Positions 7,255 through 10,625 of a stretch of DNA of 10,625 bases are shown piece by piece (positions within the stretch are counted from its first letter, which is position 1; each line of letters begins with the position of its first letter). Source of the stretch: Hydnum rufescens UP504 (taxonomy: Eukaryota; Basidiomycota; Agaricomycetes; Cantharellales; Hydnaceae). The DNA lies in assembly GCA_014904985.1 (NCBI GenBank), contig MU129207.1, positions 1-10,625 on the forward strand. Reading direction: 5' to 3'. The notes below the pieces were generated by a model, which worked only from the letters and a program-made list of their open reading frames with translations, did no database searches and was not told the DNA's origin. The position numbers and the translations under genes were made by a program.

Positions 7255-7335
7255 CTCAGGATTCCCACTGCAATAGGTGTGAGACTTGTGTGTCCCTTGT
7301 TGTGTGGTGTATACTCAGGATTCCCACTGCGATAG
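7255..7335 (+). repeat. 22-bp direct repeat in the R-U5 region, 59 bp apart
   Basis: The words at 7255-7276 and 7314-7335 share CTCAGGATTCCCACTGC and then differ once, CAATAG against CGATAG. The single difference again fits a CpG to CpA change. They lie just downstream of the predicted transcript start, so they would be in the leader RNA. Confidence 0.75.
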
Positions 7336-7401
7336 CATGTGGTTAATTAATCTCTTTCCTCTTTCTGTTTGTGGCTTCGATGGCAGTGTCGCCCTGACAG
7401 A

Positions 7402-7412
7402 AGATCGAAACT
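7402..7412 (+). other. Candidate primer-binding site, self-priming type
   Basis: AGATCGAAACT begins two bases after the LTR end. It has no TGG start expected for a tRNA 3' end. It is complementary at 10 of 11 positions to AGTTTCAATCT at 7244-7254, the predicted 5' end of the transcript. The one mismatch would pair if A7250 had been G, that is, a former CG now CA. In Tf1 of fission yeast the first 11 nt of the RNA prime at such a site. No tRNA primer was tested for; a TGG at 7381 would need the LTR to end earlier and break the inverted termini. Confidence 0.5.
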
Positions 7413-7464
7413 CATCTCTTCGACCCCACAAACATCTTCCTTATCCCTTCTACCTCCTCTCCTC

Positions 7465-8649
7465 ATGGAAAAAATCCCTGCTGATGCCTTCTCTGTCTTT
7501 GGCGCTGCTGGAGAAGGCCTTTGTCAAATGATGGAGGCACAACAATGACGGTACAAGCAGTTGGAGCAACAGAACCTTGTACTCCAGAACCTAGTGACTC
7601 ACCTTCAGACTGATGCCTCTTCTTGTGAAGCTCTGATGGCTGAAGTCGAGGCAATCACCAAGACTGTTGTCGAGAACCTCCCTGCTCCTGTTGTTGGAGT
7701 TCCTCCTGCTCCTGCCACTACTCCTTCCATCTCTGCATGTCCCCCAAAGGCAGCTGATCCAGAGGTCTTTGGTGGTGATTGAAAGAAGGCTGATCCCTTC
7801 CTCCGCACTCTCAAACTTAACATTGCTATTCGACCCAACTCCTTTCCCAGTGATCAGACAAAGATCCTCTATGCCCTCTCCTACATGCAAGGAGGCAGTG
7901 TGGGTGATTGGGCTTCCAACTACACACACGCTATCCTTGATGGCAATTCTCCCTTCCCTGATTGGGAAACCTTTTGCACCCACTTTGAGGCAGCCTTCAG
8001 TGATGTGGACCAAGAGGCTCATGCCCGTCAGTGACTTCATACCTTGAAGATGACTTGAGGGATGACAGCTGAGGAATATACAACAGCCTTCAAGGCCATA
8101 TCTGGGAAGACAGGCTTTAATGATGGAACCTTGATGGATGCTTATGAGCATGGACTGCTCCATAGCTTGATCGAGAAGATACACCTCGACACCCTCCCTA
8201 TGTCCCTTCAAGAATGGAAGGACAAAGCCACTCGCATTGATAAGTTGTGGTGTTGCTTTAATGAACAGCACTCCTTCTCTCCCACCAACCCTCGCCAGGA
8301 CAATCGTCCAGGAACAATTAGACCTTTCCGCCCTCCCACTACTACTCCTCAAACTCTTCCAACCTCTTTCCATCCTGCTGCTGCTGCTGTGCCCTCCTCC
8401 TCCACTTATGAACCTATGGACATAGACTCCAATTGTCGTCAGAATAATCCTTGCCGAGTTGCTGGTCTGTGCTGGAATTGTAACAAACCCGGGCACATTG
8501 CCAGAGACTGCCCTGAGCCCCCATGCTCTCGTTCAGTCCGAGGTGCTCTGTCATCTGAGCAGATGGAGGAAGTGGTAGAGAAAGTTCGTGCTACTCTGGC
8601 ACCCAAATCTGCTGAGGATGGAAATGAGGGTGTGGCAAAGGATTTTTAA
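7465..8649 (+). pseudogene. gag: gag of the Gypsy element, four in-frame TGA codons
   Basis: The capsid/nucleocapsid gene runs from ATG at 7465 to TAA at 8647-8649, 394 codons before the stop, all in one frame. An N-terminal coiled-coil-like stretch (RYKQLEQQNLVLQNLV, residues about 29-45) is followed by a Pro/Ala linker and a retrotransposon Gag domain (about residues 100-265, with DPFLRTL, KILYALSYMQGG and WETFCTHFEAAF). A CCHC zinc knuckle, CWNCNKPGHIARDC, lies at 8470-8511 (residues 336-349). TGA codons occur at 7546-7548, 7780-7782, 8032-8034 and 8056-8058. Family context at FGGD-x-KKADPF and LKMT-x-GMTAEEY expects Arg, so each fits CGA to TGA. There is no indel. The TAA at the end is the only stop not of this kind and is probably the natural one. 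In the cell the protein would form cytoplasmic virus-like particles. Confidence 0.9.
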
Positions 8650-8654
8650 AGATG
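8643..8654 (+). other. gag-pol junction: T-run, gag TAA and pol ATG in the -1 frame
   Basis: Gag ends GAT TTT TAA (8641-8649). The pol frame is -1 relative to gag and is open across the run of five T (8643-8647), reading TTT TTA AAG ATG. Pol could be made by -1 slippage at the T-run next to the stop, or by re-initiation at ATG 8652, five bases after the gag stop begins. It is not a textbook X XXY YYZ heptamer. I saw no strong downstream stem by eye. Confidence 0.5.
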
Positions 8655-10329
8655 TCAACAGTGAAGGACACGCCCTGTTCAACAAACTGATTCTCTCTTC
8701 TTTCAACTTGTACAGTAGGACCCACAATGGATATGTTTGATCACATTGACATTGATGGCCTACATGAAAGAGAAGACATGTCATTATCCACAAGCCCACC
8801 ACTCTATATCTATTCCACACACCTTCACTGAGCTACTGAGCTGAAGGTCCATCTACAGACCCTAGACAGTGGCCAGCCTATGGCAGTTGATGCCCTGCTT
8901 GATTCTGGAGCGACAGGGATGTTCATCAATCAGGAGTTTGTCAAGGCCAAAAATCTTACTACTCGGCAACTCCCGTGGCCGATTCCACTTTACAACATTG
9001 ATGGCACCCTTAATGATGCTGGCTCAGTTTGAGAAGAAGTTGACCTCCTGATGCACTTTGGCGACCATTCAGAGAAAAGTACATTTGCTGTGACTAGCCT
9101 GGGATGGGTTCCCCTCATTGTAGGGCACACCTGGCTTGTTCATCATAACCCTGAGATCAACTGGTCAACGGGTAAGGTAGCAATGACATGGTGTCCTGAT
9201 GGATGTGGGTTGTGACGCATCTGCGTTGTCTTAGCAAAGGAAAACTCTGGACGCAGCTTTAACCCCTCTGCATCTGTATCTCCACCTGGTCCTCTTCCAT
9301 CATGCAGTCACCAAGGAGACCCTATCCTATCTTTGCCCAGTCAGTCCCTCCAGGCAAACATGAGAGATGGGCATCTCCAGGGCGTATGCCAACTGTTGAG
9401 GCGCAAGGGAGATCGCAAGGGTGATAGAAATTTGCCACACCACCACTCTTCCCCATTGTCTTCGCTTGACCAGACTGTGCCCTCGCCTCCCTCTTTCATA
9501 GAAAAGCCCAGTCCAGGTGTTCTATCAAAGAAAACGGGTGAGAGTGCGCCTGGTGATAACCAGGAAGATGTGCACAGGGAAGATCGTCTCCCTGTAGTTT
9601 TCCTTCACCCTGAAGAGCATATCTCTGCAACCGAATCTATATCCACCCACCTTGCCATTGAGCAGCATAAGAAGACCTTTAAGAAGCACCCCTTTGAAGA
9701 AATGGTGCCCAAACAGTACCACGACTTCCATGATGTCTTCGCTAAGGAATCCTTCGATTGCCTTCCCCCACGTCGTCCCTGGGACCACACTATTGAGCTA
9801 AAAGAGGACATTGCGCATACTGGGGTGAAATTATACCCATTATCCCCCAATGAGCAGCTAGAAATGGATGCCTTCTTGAAGGAGCACCTAGAGACCAGAC
9901 GAATCTGCCCATCCAAGTCACCCATAGCTGCCCCTGTCTTCTTTGTCAAAAAGAAGGATGGAGGCCTACGCTTTGTCCAGGATTATCAGAAGCTCAACAC
10001 TGCTATGGTGAAAAATGCTTATCCTTTCCCCCTGGTGACAGACATCTTAAATTGAGTCACTTGGGCTAAGTTCTTCACCAAGTTGGATGTGCAATGGGGC
10101 TACAACAATATTTGGATGCGTGAAGGAGACGAATGGAAGGCAGCATTCTGCACCAACCGAGGACTCTTTGAACCACTTGTCATGTTCTTTGGGCTGACTA
10201 ATAGCCCTGCCACCTTTCAAACCATGATGAATCACCTCTTCAAAGATCTTGTCACAGAAGGAGTGGTAGCCGTGTACATGGATGATATTCTGGTTTTTAC
10301 TGAAACACTTGCACAACACTATGAGGTAG
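8652..10329 (+). pseudogene. pol: pol (protease and reverse transcriptase) of the Gypsy element, five TGA codons, 3' part cut off
   Basis: One frame runs 559 codons from 8652 to the nested insertion at 10330. The aspartic protease has ALLDSGATGMFIN with the catalytic Asp at 8901 (residue 84), and a flap-like and C-terminal part (VPLIVGHTWL) near 9110-9135. A Pro/Ser-rich linker (about residues 195-310) leads to the RT: SPIAAPVFFVKKKDGGLRFV (from about 9916), FTKLD with the first catalytic Asp at 10086, GLTNSPATFQTMMN, and YMDD at 10275-10286. TGA codons lie at 8688, 8829, 9030, 9213 and 10053; no indel occurs. At 10053 (LN-x-V) the family has Arg. Other conserved Arg are altered: DYQKLN (CAG 9987), DVQWGYNN (CAA 10092), NIWM (TGG 10113), FCTNRG (TGC 10149). 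All fit single CpG transitions. RNase H and integrase are outside the window. Confidence 0.9.
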
Positions 10330-10625
10330 TGTCAGGGTTTGTCCCTTACTCCGGTCCACTCCAGTCCACTCCAGTCCACTCTGGTCCTTGTCCACCCACC
10401 TCCACTCCAGTTCTCCACTTAGCTCCTTCACCCAAGTCCACTTTGCTTCTGGCTTGATTCCGGTTTGACTCCAATCCAACCCTATCTTGGTTTCATTTCC
10501 CTTTCATTTCCCATTGCTTCTGGTTTGCCCCCTGGCCAAGTTCCTATTCCTGTTCCTGTTCCCATCCCCCTTGTAACCACCCACAGTTTAGCGAGCACGT
10601 ACGCGCCCTACAGGCAGTTCAGGGC
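10330..10625 (+). mobile_element. Start of a second LTR-like sequence nested in the reverse transcriptase
   Basis: The conserved RT frame stops being RT-like right after HYEVV, and at 10330 the sequence becomes TGTCAGGGTTTGTCCC, a typical TG-start with the TGTCAGG word also used by the first LTR. Downstream it is pyrimidine-rich, with short repeats and no RT continuation for at least 296 bp. The five bases before it, GGTAG (10325-10329), are the candidate target-site duplication. Whether it is a solo LTR or a whole element cannot be seen here. Its body differs from the first LTR, so it is a different family or subfamily. Confidence 0.7.
10351..10387. repeat. 10-bp tandem repeat in the nested LTR
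   Basis: CCGGTCCACT, CCAGTCCACT and CCAGTCCACT follow each other from 10351 to 10380, with a partial fourth unit to 10387. The first differs from the others at one base (G against A). It is a microsatellite-like feature of the nested element's U3. Confidence 0.8.

Larger units (their letters stand above)
6554..7399 (+). repeat. 5' LTR of the Gypsy element, 846 bp
   Basis: It starts TGTCAGG (6554-6560) and ends CCTGACA (7393-7399), a perfect 7-bp inverted terminus with canonical TG...CA ends. A TATA-like box (7212-7219) and a short downstream R-U5 part before gag fit a 5' LTR. U3 would be 6554 to about 7243. It includes two adjacent similar 20-mers starting CAGAAGG (7151 and 7171) that may be enhancer-type repeats. 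The partner 3' LTR is not in the window, so the ends rest on these motifs and on the position upstream of gag. Confidence 0.75.
6554..10329 (+). mobile_element. Ty3/Gypsy LTR retrotransposon, 5' part, interrupted by a nested insertion
   Basis: The order is 5' LTR (6554-7399), priming site (7402-7412), gag (7465-8649) and pol with protease then reverse transcriptase (8652-10329). The presence of a zinc knuckle, an aspartic protease and an RT of the DYRKLN / YMDD type in this order marks Ty3/Gypsy (Metaviridae). RNase H, integrase and the 3' LTR should lie beyond a second element that starts at 10330. Nine in-frame TGA codons inactivate it, yet there is no frameshift over 2.8 kb. The candidate left target-site duplication is GGAAG (6549-6553). 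Confidence 0.9.

Noticed and set aside
7591..8496. 301-codon open frame on the minus strand
   Set aside because: It lies opposite gag, which has a zinc knuckle and a Gag domain. The antisense translation shows no recognisable domain.
7465..10329. TGA read as an amino acid (altered genetic code or readthrough)
   Set aside because: TGG is used for Trp throughout, and the recognisable TGA sites stand where the family has Arg. Parallel Arg to Gln/Trp/Cys changes in RT are explained by CpG transitions, not by recoding.

Overview
The window looks like nuclear DNA of a mushroom-forming fungus (Agaricomycetes, Basidiomycota). The main clues are short GT-AG introns, a long basidiomycete-style TPR (tetratricopeptide-like) gene, and a Ty3/Gypsy retrotransposon whose reverse transcriptase is of the basidiomycete type. 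I cannot name the species. No RNA gene, CRISPR array or bacterial operon is visible.

Layout. 1-854: a 41-bp tandem repeat at the left edge, an AT-rich palindrome and one copy of a diverged dispersed repeat; no gene. 855-5686, minus strand: one large decayed gene. Its N-terminus is Pro/Ser-rich, followed by a helical domain split by two introns, about 17 repeats of 46 residues, a C-terminal tail, a 28-copy hexapeptide minisatellite, then two more TPR-like units and a second copy of the same tail. The continuous frame is broken by three TGA codons and one 1-bp deletion. 5687-6553: intergenic DNA with a second copy of the dispersed repeat and a small 14-bp array. 6554-10329, plus strand: the 5' part of a Ty3/Gypsy element with an 846-bp LTR, gag, protease and most of the reverse transcriptase. 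10330-10625: the start of another LTR-like sequence that interrupts the reverse transcriptase; the rest lies beyond the window.

The unifying signal is mutational. All nine internal stops in gag-pol and all three in the TPR gene are TGA. At most of them, family or repeat consensus expects arginine, so they read as CGA to TGA. Conserved arginines elsewhere have become Cys, Trp or Gln in ways that each fit a single CpG transition. Neither reading frame has gross damage, apart from one G missing from a G run inside the TPR minisatellite. This is what long-term cytosine methylation and deamination (or a RIP-like process) would leave, acting on a transposon and the neighbouring gene alike.

The points most worth checking are a predicted Tf1-like self-priming site just after the LTR, the TPR gene's duplicated tail with a hexapeptide minisatellite between the copies, and the shared CpG decay of gene and transposon.
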